Positions 22,601 to 37,600 of a stretch of 64,000 nucleotides of DNA are shown here, piece after piece. The position numbers and the translations under genes are program-made. The notes beneath the pieces were generated by a model. The model was not told the origin of the DNA, ran no database searches, and saw nothing but the letters and a program-made list of their open reading frames with translations. This DNA is from Gordionus sp. m RMFG-2023. Taxonomy: Eukaryota; Nematomorpha; Gordioida; Chordodea; Parachordodidae. The DNA is taken from positions 19,282,052 through 19,346,051 of the forward strand of contig NC_088776.1 of NCBI RefSeq assembly GCF_954871325.1. Reading direction: 5' to 3'. Every line of letters starts with the position of its first letter. Positions within the stretch are counted from its first letter, which is position 1.

Positions 22601-25600
22601 AATAAATTTACTGGACCCATTAGATGCTAACCCCCACACTTCAAAATATTTGGAAGAAAAATGCTCATACCTCCTTCCCTCTGCTTATGTGATTGCTGAT
22701 TGAGGCAAAGGCAAAATCTTAAAATATATTAGGAAGCTGATAAAAAAAAATTCACTTGGGACAGAAGATGGATGAGGATAATAGATAGAGATGCCCCGAT
22801 AATGTTAGATTTTGCCTATTTTTAAAAAAAGCTAACTGAAGATTTAAAAGTAACTACCCACGTTTGGAAATTTTGTTCATAGGTGGCATATGAGTTTAGA
22901 CATCTATTGCTGAAATTTCAAGGCTGTAATATTTTGACTAAAATCTTGATTTCGCCATTTTAAAAATCGGCTAGATATTTTTAATTTTAGCCGCTACTTA
23001 AAATAATAATTAACCCTCATAAAAAAAATTAAATTGGTCTACAATAAGCCGTCAATTGATAACGAAAAAAATTGATCTATAAATTTGTAAGTAGATAAGA
23101 AAAGAAAGCTTTGTTAAAAAAAAATTCCTATTTCTTTTTACTTCTATAAAATTTTGTGGCGGAATTAACCTTATTATTATGAATAATAACTAAATTTCAA
23201 AATTATTGAGACATTTTTATGGCTTAAATTAATAATCAAATTTTTGTATGTTCTGGGGATTATATTTGATTTTAAAAAAATGTGGTATCAGCAAAAATAA
23301 GTTGCATCGGTGCATTTCTGGTTTTAAACATGTTTTTGCTATTTGAAGTAATAGGTTTAAAACAAAGTGTGTATAGATTTCTTAATCAAATCTACAAAAA
23401 AAGGCATTTAATAAACTCGCCAGCTTTTAAATTATTCGAGATACTAAGGCTGGTGGTTAGGTGATTTAAAACACTACCTATCCAATGAAAATAGTACAAT
23501 AAATCTTAAAATAGCTTGACCAAAAATACATTATAACTATATTTATTTATTTTTTTAATTTAAATACCTTAAAATGATCTAGAAGTTTGTAATCCGTTCT
23601 GCCTGTGTAGGAGGAACGAAGAATGACCAAAGGAGGGATCGGCGCATTCCTATCAATAACACGATCTTCCACAAATATATTTACTTTGCCGTAAAAATGT
23701 GATTCCACCTATTATATTATTTAGTATCAAGGGACATAATGGTTTTTTTGTTATCATTTATTTTTAGATGATAATTATTCATTCTAAAATATATTTTTCC
23801 ATTAATAAGAGAACTAAAATACCTTAAGGAGAGAATCAGAAATAGATGGAGTCATGACCCGAAATCGATAAAAACCTGGCAAATCTTCTTTTTGGTTAGA
23901 AGGAACCGATATTATATAATGAGAAGGAATGGATTTCAAGATTATATCGGCTAATATGTGAGAGCCATTTCCTATTGAATCACCGAAGATAATTTTTTTT
24001 TAAAAAGGAGTTACGATAGTAAGTGGTACATCATTTTTATTTGCGAAATATAATGAACACTAAATACGATAATATATTTTTTTAAATTATTCGAAATTTA
24101 CTATGAATAATTTAAGTTATTTAATGATAAAATAAATATTAAACTTTTTTTTAAAACAATTTATAAATATTAAACAATCATTTTAACATGCAAAAATAAA
24201 TATAATAATTATTTCTAATAAAATTATTATTTAAATGAATTGTTAGTTAAACTCGACTAACAAATATGAATATGTTATTATAGAGTAGAATGGGTTTAGC
24301 AAATTTGGGTTTTTAGCAAAATGTTAAAATTCAATCATTTATATAGCGTTCTCTTGAAAGACCTGATTTTAATAGAATAATATTCCGGCATGTATAGAGT
24401 ACCACCCCGTTAATTTCAGACAATATTGCTTTTATATATTGATTTTTTAATATGATATAGACATAAGTTCCATTGCAAAATTGCCTGAAATTCAAAGTGC
24501 TCTACACTATACTGATTGATGGCGGCAAAATATGGTATTTCAGAAAAACATGATAAATGATGTAGATTTAACAATTTGCCAAAACTCCAGATCATCAATG
24601 AAAGGCAACCTAAATTCGCATAAACCTTTTATATGACATGAAAATATTGAAAATAATATAACCAAATTAATAAATTATTGATCTTGTTATACATATAAAA
24701 ATATATTCAACCTCTATGAATCTTTAAAATTTCTTGACTCAGTACGTTGAGTGTTAAAATATAAGTGCAGCCAGGAACTAAAGCCTTAACTTCAAAGTGG
24801 CCACTAGATTTAGATATCGTTCCATCTTCCTTAAGCAAGCTGCATTTTCTTTTGTTATAATTTAAATTGTCATTTTCGTTATGCTCTATTCCTATAGCCT
24901 CCATATGTAATTCGTTATTGGCTCCAGGAGTTGTCAGCATATCAGAATCGTATGTCGAATGTGCAAGTTGGGAGGTGGATATAGAGGCCCGGGGCACAGT
25001 AGATAATGTGGTTAGGGGTTGGCCGTTTAAGGAAGTGACTATGCCCCTGCAACTGAAAGCTGACTGAATTTTGGTATAATAAGATTAAATGATGTTGTTT
25101 TTTCTATACTGTTTGATATAATATGACAAATTTTTTTAAATTCATATATTAGATAGTTTTAAGGCATAAGAAAATTTTAACACTATTTGTTTGGCCAATG
25201 GCCTAACTAAATATAATTTGAGTTCGAAAAATATAAGTATTTTAAAAAATTAAAATATTCGTCTATTTTTCAAAGGAAATGGAAAAATTATAAGCGCTCG
25301 AGGAAAATAGAAATTTGTTTAACTTCTCTAGAATCGCCCATTTAATTATCTCCAGAAAAATTACTTTTATAGCTAAGATCCTAATGTGAAGCGGTTCGCC
25401 TTTTTCTTGCAACGTTATCAATTGAGATGTGGGTTCGAAATCAAATTCTTTCATAATGGGCAATATGTAATACTGACCCGGGGCGAGCCCTATAAAGGTT
25501 AATGTTCCGTTTTGACCGGTCGAGTTAAAACTTTTATAATTTCTATCTTTGACACCGCTAAGCGATATGAGAACGTTAGATAAAGGTGTGGCGTTGGATT

Positions 25601-28600
25601 GAATAGGGTCTTCTTTGATAAATATCTTATATTTTGTATAATTTTAAATACTGTATAACCTCGTTCGTTTCTCAGACATTGTAAAACGACAAAGGGTTAT
25701 ATTGTAATTATTTATATTTTTTTAATTTTATATAATAATAAATTCCCTAAAAATAAAAAAAATTTTAACAACAATTATAGTTACTTAAGAAAATTATTTA
25801 AGTTTTATTATTAATAAAATAAAATAATTAACATTTACTTGAATAATTAGCTTGGATATTTTTGAAATATCAAAATCGCGATAGATTGTTTTGAAGGAGT
25901 GTGAAACGCCATTGGGATCAATATCTTGAGTGAAAGTTGAACGACTAAGGAAGTTAAATCCGTCTTTAGAAGGGATTATCTCGTAGTTTATCCCATCGCT
26001 AAAAGTAGTATATTATTTAGAGAAATAAATCAAATACAATTTGTGATAAAAATAATTTATTTAACTCCCTTATCCGCACCTTTAATTTTTATCGATACTA
26101 CTTGGCATGATACCATTTTTAAAAAAAATCAGTTGTTATTTAACAATTTATTTTTTACTTCCTCGCATTTATCCTAACATAATAGAAAATATTTCTTTAT
26201 TCTGATTATCCGTCTTTCAGATGTTTTGCTGAATAAGCAAAATAGAAATTTTGAGTGATTTTCCCGAAAAGCCCGACCCGGAATAAAAATTATTTGTCCG
26301 CCAAGCCCACCCCTAATTTATTTATACGTATAGATTAATTTTTTTTTTCAATATATTTTTACATTAAACCTAATTGAGTTTTCGATCATTCTACAAACAA
26401 ATAAAAAATGCTGGCGTATTTCTTGGAAAATTATAAAAAAATATATCAATTTTATTTCAAAAATTTAGCTCGATCCGGCCTGATTTTTTTTTACGCCCCA
26501 ATCTGAACAGAAATTTTTTTTAAATATAGGAGCTTCGAGTCAAATCTAATTTTTCAGATCTCTAATGTACACTTAGTATTAAATTTTAATGAATTGTCAG
26601 TTGAGGTTGCTTTACTATTATTTAAGGTTCTTTGTATTGTCCTAGACAAAAATTTTTTTATTTTTCCATTTCCTCAATATAAATTTGAAGAGATTTTGCT
26701 GAGGTATATACTGTACGATAGCTCTGTATTTATTTACCAGTCAATATTGATTTTTTTCATGTTTTATTCTTGCATATTCATTATTTAACAGATTTTTACT
26801 GAGTAAATATTATCCCATATCTCTCTATTACCTCAGTTATTACATGTTTTAGCTTTAAATATTTTTCTGCAAAAAAAATTTCCTTCAGATGAATATTACT
26901 TGAGTTGAGATATTTTTATATTATCTGATTAAGAATGAACGTATACATACAAAAACCAAACAATTATGATTTATAAACCACGAAAAAAAAATATTTTAGT
27001 AAAATATGATAAAAATCGTTATTATTTGAAACATATAATAAAAATTGGAGAAACTATAGGGAAAATTTGTTACATCCCTAATAGAAACAAAAAATTATTA
27101 TTTCTAATCTATTTTTAAATTCATTCGAGCCTAGCCGACAAATATTTTCTTTTCAGGATAAATAAAAAAGAAAATTCGTTCGGAATAGAGAAGGACAAAT
27201 TTTAAATATTTTGCAATTTTTATGTTTTTTGCTTTAATCAGCATGATTTTTAAAATATTTTATTTCCAATATTTCACAATTTTGAAAATGGTCTTATAAT
27301 AAAATAAATACAATTTTTATAATATTTTATAGAATCATTTTATCCTCGTGGTTCATATCATAAATTATAATTGTGTTTTGTTTTTAATCATATATTATTT
27401 TTTATATTATCTAAAAAACCAGGAGCTATAGCCAATTTTGTAAAAATCGGTTCGACTAACCCCAGTTTCTAATCTTCATTTGCAAAATGAAGACACTTGT
27501 TAAAATTAAATACCTAGTCTAGAGATAATATTTATATTATAATTAATACAAATGAAATTTATATAATTATAAGAAATTTTAAAAGTTATTTTTAGTAGAG
27601 AATATTTATAATAATAGATTTCACCGTTTTTAAATCAATCTGTTCAGTTTTTGTTGAAAATTTTTAGTTTTAATGAGTGTAATTACAGTTTTAACATCAA
27701 ATCAATTTATATATAACATATTTAAAGTTTTCAGATGTTTTATCTTTATAAACATAAAGCTCAGGTATCATCAATATGTTAAATATAACAATATTCTTTT
27801 ATCGATATTAAAGGATGAAAAAATTCTAGGAAATAAAATTAACATTGTTTCCTTAAAGTTCCAGCCCAACTTTTTGGGCAGGAACAGTTTTGATGATATA
27901 TTGAAAAATAAATATATTATAGAGGAAATGGCAATTCTTGATATATTTACTGATCGAGATAAGAGACTTACTCTTTTCGATATTGAGGGTTTTTAAATGA
28001 TCTGATGCAACTATATAATTATATAAGTCATATTTACACAAATAGAGATAGTGGAATGGCGTCCCTTAAGCATTAATTCATATCAGGGAGACATTTAACA
28101 TTTATAAAACACTATCAAATCTATTGTTGCCAGAGATTGAGCAAATAATTTTTAAAAAAATTTATTGCTGGGACATACATTCTGCTGCTTATATATTTTG
28201 ACTTAAAATTTTGTGGATTAAATTTAAGAGAAAATGAAGTTGCAACGGGGTTAGATATCATAAACCGATTTTCTAGATATCTAGATTTTAATTGCATGAG
28301 TAATGGGAAACCTATCCAAATATCGCAAGAAGATTTTTTTAATATGACAAGTCTTTGGCAAGACACATCATTTACAGATCGACTGACTTGGTGGAATGGT
28401 TAAATACTTTTATATTTTAGTAAACAATAATCTAACTCTTATTTTAATTTTAAAATTATGTTATAAAATATTTAATTAGGTATGTTGCAATAAATACATA
28501 TCGACCCGAGTCATACGGATTTTTCCTGTGTCAACGACAAGTGCAGCGTCGGAAAGAATATGGTGCTCCTTTTGGAAAAATTTATTCGATCTAGAAATAG

Positions 28601-31600
28601 GATTAAAAAATGATAAGTTCCAAAAATCGGTTTTTATAAGATCTCCAGTTAATAGGAAAATATTTCTGCAAATGACAAATTGCTGGATTCTAGATTTTCA
28701 GGCTCTGATCTGGAATCATTTTTATTAAAACAAAGATAACTAACAAATTAGTAGAAATTAAATATTATTTGTTTAAATATAATGTTTGTAATCTATATAT
28801 TTTCAATATAAAAAATCACAAATTAATTGGAATTAAATCATATCTGTATAAATATAATATTTATAATCTATATATTTAAATAAAACATGAAAAACAATCG
28901 ATATTGACCTTTGATATATATTTTAATATGATTTCCCGTTTTTTCCCCGTAATATAGTTTATATGTCATAATATTCTAAGTAAACCTTATAGGCCCGAGC
29001 AAGTAAGACCCGTTATCATCCGTATAAGTAGTATTAAGGATGGATTTGTCTATTTCCGATATCAAATCAATTTTAATGCCTGTCGTAGAAGGGTAAATTT
29101 TGCCACCAATGAAGAGCGAGGGTAACATCTCGAAAACAATTTTATCTATATTTTTATGTAAGGTTTTTAATTTTCCTTAAATCAATAAACCAGTGACTTA
29201 ATTGTGGAAGGGCAAAACATACTCTACATGCATATTTATGATTTGAGCACTTTTCATTTTTTGAAAAACCCTTTTTTTGAACATGCAAATAAAAAATTCC
29301 TTGCCTAAATCATAATAACTAGAAACACCACTGAAATAAACTAATTTAGGAAGAATGTTATTTCCTAAATTTATTTTGAGTAGAGCAGAGGCATTTTAAA
29401 AAAACTTTTAAGATATTGGAACATTCAACATTTTTTTAAATTAAAAAAAAACTTTTGCAGTCTTTTTCCATTTCTTCGACGTTAAATGTGAATGAGTAAG
29501 ATAATTGGCGAAATAAATATTCTTCGGACTGGATAGTTACCTCTAGTTTAGGGTGTTTGATAATATCAACGTTGAAAGTTTTGTGTATCATTCCTTTATA
29601 TTAATAATAAGTAATAATAAAACAACAATAAAATTATATCATAAATATCTATGTTTTTTTAAATTATTTTTGTTTACAATAGTAGTCACAAGAACAAAAA
29701 TTGTTAGTTAATTTATCCATCTTGAATTATTAATTTTTTAAAAATATTTATTTGACTAAACTGTTAGGTTTATTTGGAACTTCAATTACGATGTCCGATT
29801 TGTAGATTACATCTTCACAAAAAAAAGGATCTTGACCATTCCCATTGGCAGGTGTAATAAGAGGGATCAAGCATATACGAGCAATCTTATAACCTTTTCT
29901 CATCCGATAATTCGTTAATATATTGATACCCACCGATAATTTATACCGAACGGGTTCAAATTCTATTAATATAGGGCCGGTATAAGCTTTGTGCAAAGCT
30001 GGTGTGTCAATTGCCAAATCATTGAGATTGGAAGTATCGATTGCATATGACTTTTGTAACTCATTGGTAGTGAAAGAAAATAAGGTACAAGTTTGAGGTT
30101 GGATGTGTAATTTTTCTATGAAATAATTGTTAATAAAATATTATATATATATTTAGCAAAAATTGATTAAGTACGTATATTTTGTATCAATATTCAAATT
30201 TAATAGAAACAAAAAATTAAAAATCACTTTTTTTGAAACCCAGGGCTCATACAATATGTAATCAGGGTTAGAAAATGAATTTTTATATATAAATCCAGGA
30301 CAAGTCTTTAAGTGAGATTTGCAAGTATTTCTACTGTTAATAAATAAAGCTATTTTCAACCTTTAACAGGCAAACAAAGACTTTGTTCTTTTGCCTCAAG
30401 TTCACATGTTATGTCCATAGTACTTTCATCCGCTTCTCCATCTTTCTTCTCATAACCAAAAACGTTTACGCATTTAATTCGAGTATCTTCATTGACCTTC
30501 GTGGCATTTTGCTGGCCAAAAATACGTACAGGAAACGTGGCGAATTTTCTTTTGTCGTCGAGTTTGTTATCATCGAACCTCGGTTTGATCCTAATTTTGC
30601 GTCCAATCTAATACATTTTATTAAACAAATAAATTGGGGTTACTTTAAAATTTTATTAATGTTTAACTCAACAGACCAAGTGAATCACTGCAAGAGGGAT
30701 GTGGTATAAATTCAATAAGCTTGAAATCATTAAAATGAAATTAGAATGGATTTGGATTTATTGTATATCTGTGTATAAAATGTTTATATTCCATGACAAA
30801 TACTTTTGACCTACAATCCCCCATGGTCATCAATCATAAATGTTACCACCTAAAGGTTATATTCAAGCTATATAATAGAGGTCTACAAAGGGCATGTGTT
30901 TAACCCACAAGCTCGCCCGATCATTATCTAAATTTTTAACCCGTCTGCCATGGCTTATGAAAAATACTTGACCGAATTATTTTAAAAAAATTTAACCACC
31001 CATCCTTGGTTTTTGAAAAAATATCGTCCCAAATAATATTTTCAATATTTACCCATTTAAAAAATGTTTTTAACCCGCCCGTGTTGAATGAGCGGTCGGG
31101 CTAAACCCGAGCCTATTGCAGATCACTATTATAAATAATAGGCGAGATTAAATCATCTAACCCTATATTTATAAAAAAACAGGACTAATAGCTATAAACA
31201 ACAACGCTCGAAAAACACGGACAATTGATGAACCAAAAGCTGTAAATAATAAGACTGATAAAATAGTCATTAACACAAAACTTTGTGCCACTTTTTATAG
31301 ATTATTAATTTAACATAAGATTCATTTATTTGATGTGTTTTTATAAGGTACCTGATATAAATCTATTGGTGGGTACCCATAGGTCTGATGGTAGCTTAAT
31401 TCCTTGCAATACTTATTATCTAACCAGCATAGGACGTCATGATTGAATTCTTCCACGCAAACATTGTATGTCGGACCTGGTGGGAGCGAATCAAATGAAA
31501 ATCTAGTTATTATGTTTTCGTCAATATTATTCATATTAGTGGGTTGAGTAGATCTTAGAAGATTCTCTTGATGATCATGCCCGGAAGTAATGCGATATAA

Positions 31601-34600
31601 ATGAAGAGTAAGATTTTGGAAAGCACAATCGTCTAATTATAATAGTAAATATGAAAATAATAAATTTATTATATTTTTTGATTAAAATCATTTATCGTTA
31701 TTATTAACAGGTAATTACCCTCGAAAAGAAAGATTCTAAAATACTTGCATATCTTTTTATTCATAAAACAACAATTTTAAAATCTCAGGGGTGCTGATAG
31801 ACCTCGCCTTACTAAGTATTTCGATAGTTACAAAAATATTTTTTTACTCTATCAAATGATAATTTTTAGAGGCAAATGGTAAACAATAAAAAAAATTAAA
31901 TATAGGTTATTTTGTTACCTATGCAATGAATTCGTCCTTGTATAGAGACATAATAACGTTTAAAAACTAATCCCAGAATCGGATTATTTTTAACACGAAT
32001 GTAAGGTGGATTGGCTGCATATTTAATACCCGAAAAAGCTTCTTCGTTAGGTAAGGATATCTGATTTTTAAATAGTAATACTAGTAATTTTAAACAAAGT
32101 TATACATTTTTTAATCGCTTGGGTGCCCATTTTTCGGTAAGTAAGACAGAAAGAGCAATAAGTTCGAATTTAAATAGGGCCAATATGAGTTTGAAAAATG
32201 AACACCATGTTTCTAAAAAATGGTTATAATAATTGCAAGTCTTAGAGTGAACTAAATTTATGTGTCCCACTGTCATTTAACTTTATGTTTTTTTAAAAAG
32301 AGGTAGAGTACATATTAAACATCCTAATCCATATAATACTTCTGAGCAAGTTCATCATACGGAGATTTTACTGATATACAAAAGGTTATTGAAGCGTCGT
32401 TTTATAATATATTTAATTTGGGAAACTATTTTAAGATGGTTGTCTCTTTTTTAAGTGGTAGATTGATATTTTTACCTTGGCACTTAAAATACTTTCTTAT
32501 CGTTAACCTAAGAATTATTGGGCTAAAATTTCGATAATCAATGGCAAATAATTTCGAAAATTTAAGCAATATATATTTAATTTATTTTTAAATTGTAAGA
32601 GGAATAAATCGCTACTAAAAAATTTACATGGGCCCCACTAAATTTAAGGACTCTAATAGGGACACGGTGACTATTTGGACTTGCTTAGAAACATTAGTAA
32701 TTAAATTAAATGGAGAAGGTTTTTTGGCATTCGACAAGGGTTTGCGCTAAAATACTAAAACATATTTAATCCTCATTATTGACTTAATAATCCATAAATC
32801 ATTATCCTTATCCAGGCGCGTATGCAGGAATTTGGTCTGGGGGGGGGGGGATAATAAATTTTTTAAGAAATATAATTTTTTTAAAAAATATCAAGCATAA
32901 ATTTATTAGGACTAATAACTATTTCTAATACACAATTTTAAATTAATGTGAATTATAAAAAAATTATATGTAAAGAATCACTTAAATGACCCAAAATAGA
33001 CATTTGAATTTTTTGAGCTTTAAAATTTATATATAAAGTATAAAAAATTTAAATGTTAGAAATATAAATTAATACACAAAAAGCTTAGGGAATAATTGTA
33101 TTTTGTATGTTATATATTTACAATGTAAAATCCAATCTTCGTTGGGATTGAGCTAATTTTTCAATTATCTCATCCTTGCTTGTTGTCAAATGCCTATGAA
33201 TATTCAAAAGATCCAAACCTTTCAATCTACTTTCAAAAGTTGTACTTCTTGGTATGTTTTTCAGAGACCTGCAGGCCCGGCCCTCGGGCTGGACAGTATG
33301 ATCGGGCCCGGAATTTTTAAAAATAAACACCTGGGCTGAGCCTGAATTTTTTATAGAAAACATCTAGGCAAAATTTTTTTTAAAAAATTTCCGGGTCGAA
33401 CAGTATATTTTAAAACAGCCTATATTTGAAATCGTTATTATTAGCTATAAAAATCAAAAATAAATATAATTTATTTTTAAAAAATCCGGGTCGGGCCTGA
33501 AAATTTTATTCTAAAAAAGGCCGGGCCGGGCCTGAAAATTGAGCTTAGCCGTAAAAATCTTTAAAAAAATCCGGGTAGTTCCCTGCAAATGGTACCTCTG
33601 CAGTGCTCTGTTATTCTTCTTAAAAAAGAGAATGTTCTCTCATTAGTTTACTATTGGGAAGAGTTGCTAATATATATATAAACCCTTTTAATACATTGGG
33701 AATATAATCTAAAATGTGTTTGAAATAATGCAGAGCATCCATAGCATTTTTTGGGACTGTATCAACCATAGTTAATCTTATAAACATAGTTATTCAGCTA
33801 ATAAGGCATCATAAGATACTTTAACATCTGATAAAAATCTAACAATTTTTTTTTCTATCACCATCTGAAAAAGGTTGGGAAGACTTTTATGGAAATAATA
33901 TTTGCAGATTGGTAAGTGCTGCATAATGAATTAAAATTCATTTATTTGGTTTATAAATGTATTTGTATCTAAGATATACTCTTCTACTGATCCTATATTA
34001 ATGTTTTAACTATGAGCTTGCCTTGCTGCAAGTCGAGTGAGACAAATATTAAACACGTATAGCTCTGCTTTTGACTTAACAATAACATATAAAATATGAA
34101 ATTCTTCATAAATATTAGCCCTAATTTTCTTGAATTTTAATAAAATGCTCTTCGCTATTCTCATCTTCTTAATCAAGTCATCATGTTTTTGAAAAGTAAT
34201 ACATAAAATAGTTGTACATTAATGAGAAAAAAAAATTGGAATATGCATTAATCCAATAATTTTCTTGTTTCTAAGGAAAAATTTCTTTCAGGCCATTGTG
34301 ATATGTCAGTAATAGCAAATAATCGGCTCTTCTAACTCCATAAAAGCTGTTACTGCTTGATGGCGGAGACTCTATCTCGTAGGACAAGGTTGCAATTTCT
34401 TTCTCCCTGTTGGACAATTTCAGAATAATTATTATTTGACTAGATACGCCAATAAAAATTTGAAAATAATAAGATAATATTACGCCGGAAAACTTGAAAT
34501 CGAAATTAATTGATAAACTTAGTGATGAATGTGATAATAAATGTAATTAAATATATATTTAATATTAGATAGGAATAAATATTAATTAATATAGTACTAT

Positions 34601-37600
34601 GTAAATTTAATTCAAAACATTTCCATATTTATTAATTTATTTGAAAATAAAATTATTTGACTTGTAAAAAGTTGTTAAAATAACATATTTATATATTCCT
34701 ATCAATTTTTACAAGTTAAAATTTTTATTTACAAACGAATTAAAAAATATAGAAATGTTTTAAATTAAATCTGCACAACACTCTAAACAAAAATATTTTT
34801 GAAAATATATCCGGCATCTGCATTTTTTAGCTTTGGGGGGGGGGGGGGGGGGGGGTTGTTTCCCTGCCCCCCCTAGATGCGTACGCCAATGTCCTTATCA
34901 TAATATAAACATCGGTGTAATGATCTTATCATTTTAGGATCAACTATAGTTTATTTATTTTATAGACGGATAAGTTTTTTAAAAATTTGCCATATCATAT
35001 AAAAATATTTATCAACCTTCAATCTCTCAACCAATGATATATCAATATCATGGAATATATGATTTGATTATATAGCAACTCAATTTTTTTAAATATAATA
35101 GAGCACTCACTTCAATATCATATGTTCCGGGTTTAAGTGGAACACAAAAGGTACCCTGAGCCCTGGGATTAATTTCCTCTTTGACATTCTTATTATTTTG
35201 TTCGGAAAATAAAATTTTTATCCTTTCAAAGGGGGGCAATTTTTCGGTAGCATCCATAAGTTCTTTATCGAAACGCCCACATACGTCATAACTTTAAAGT
35301 AAAAAATATAGAAATCTTATTATTTTTACTATCAATTCATTATGTGTCGTATTGAGAAATGGGATTGATGGAGAGTTCATTTATTGAGGGCGATTTTTTA
35401 ATATGACCTTCAGATTTGAACGATAATTTATTCCAACATATGTAGAGTATCCACATCGTGAATTTCGAATAATTTTGTCGTGAACTTTTGAATTAATCCA
35501 ATTTTATAGTAATTTTCCTATACATTTTTCCTATAAATGAATGAGGAAAAAAATACACAAAATTTTACAATATAAATTGTTTGAAATTCAGTACGTGTCG
35601 TGTACCCTCCAAAGCTGGAATAAACTTCCAATTAAATCCAATGGTTCAGATCTAAAAATCGCTCTCAATATACGATTTAAAAGCGAGATTCCGAATCTAC
35701 ATGAATTCCATATCCCAATGCGACATATGTAAAATAAACTAAAACATTAAAGCAATATAATAAAAAATTAGCTTAATAAATCTTATTTTGGCAGACTAGA
35801 TATATTCAAATATATATTAGAACTAACAAAATGGAACAAATAATAGTTATGATTTTAAGATAAAATCTTTTAAGATACCTTCCCTGAATTATAGAATTTT
35901 TTTTAAATGATGTTAAACACCCCCCCCCCCATTTATTTTTTACCTTTCCGGGTATATATCTTGGAGTATAGCATTGTTAGGAGAAACATATATCTTTAAA
36001 TCCGAGGGAAAATAATAATGATCCTTGGTAAGTTTTAACTGATAATGACCGCTTTTAACACCATCAATCACATATTTACCCAAGGTATCGGTAATGACTT
36101 CAAAATTTTTCAGACCGAATAACTCCAATTTAACGTTTGGCAAGCCGTTTTTGGCAACGGGGGCAGTCTAATACGTATAATTTATTTAAATTCGTAAATA
36201 TTGATAAAATATTCAATCTAAATTATGATAAATAATCATATACCCTTATATTGAAATTGAAATAGAATCAAAATCATAATTTTTTAACCAGGTAACAAAT
36301 TTTTTTAAATTTTTCTTCTGCCAAAGGATAGCGCTAATCACTAACTCTCAACCCTTATATTTAAATTTCGATAAAAATTTGTATGAAAAATATGTTATTG
36401 TTATTTGTTAGAAAAAAAATAAAATTTTAACTAGCTAGCTTTTACATTACCTTAGATAATAGGGGTTAGTTCAAAAAGCTATTCCCCCCTTTCGAAGTAA
36501 ATCATTTTGAATATAAAATTTGATATAATTACAATGTAAATGATTGATAATTACGGGAAAATCAACATTCAATTTTTTCAAATATTTTTCTATTGTTATT
36601 GACAAAGAAAATATAATATAAAATAATATATAGATGCAACCATGATTAATATAATGCGATAAAATGTATTTTTTCATTTAATATCATGCCCATAATGGGT
36701 GATAAAAAAAATATTTTTTTAAATAAAATTTTTCTATTATATACATGATTCATACATTGTATACTTTACAAAAATACAAATCAAATTGAATATTTGCATT
36801 ATTCGTATTTGATTAGAATTTTCAAATCGAATAATTATATTATTAGCATTAATACGAATCGAATAATATTATTTGATTTATTTTGTAAAATATTCGATTC
36901 GATTCTGAAATTATGGTTTTTAAAAATATTTTCAAAAATGTATTATTAAAATTTCTAAAAGTTATTTATGGATGTGAAAAAAGAAAAAGTTCCAAAAGGA
37001 AATATTAAATAATTAAAAATGATTATAATATTTATGAATAATTTCGAATATATTACAAATAATTTCGAATATTTTTATACTTAGAAATAATTTTAAATAA
37101 TTCGATCGAATAATTAATTATTCGGCAGACAATATATTTCCTTGAATTTTTGATTCGAGTAATTTTGTTATTTGTATTCGGATAACATGAATCGAATAAA
37201 ATCTAATATTGAATAATTCGCTTTAAGTATATTATATTGTTAACGTGCTAATATTTCATTTATTTTCTAGCCTCAGCATCAGTGGAGTAGCCTCCATTGA
37301 AGGGAGTTTGAATTCAGGGAGGGGGAAGCATCATCCCCAAACTAGAGGTCTGCATTTTGTGGGTTTTAGTCCACCCACTTCCACTTTTTTAAGTGAGTTG
37401 GCGGGTAAGCGGGTTACATTTTTTTAAAGAACGGACTGGCGAGTTAAGAAAAATATTTAAATTATGAGTAGGCGGGAGTGCGGGTTAAAAAATATACAAC
37501 TTTTATTTATTATAGAAGTAAAAATTTAAAAAAATATGCTCCTTGAAATTTCAACATATTTAATACCAAGGTATCCATAAATGAGGATGTTTTCGTCGGA

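Noticed and set aside
24416-24598. Minus-strand frame in NOMO intron 18 as an exon
   Set aside because: Exons 18 and 19 already join in phase without it and it has no NOMO resemblance.
30153-30359. Open minus-strand frame between NOMO exons 12 and 13 as an extra exon
   Set aside because: It starts in a phase that does not match exon 12, while exon 12 joins directly to 30115 in frame and restores the NOMO motif; the frame is an open stretch within the intron.
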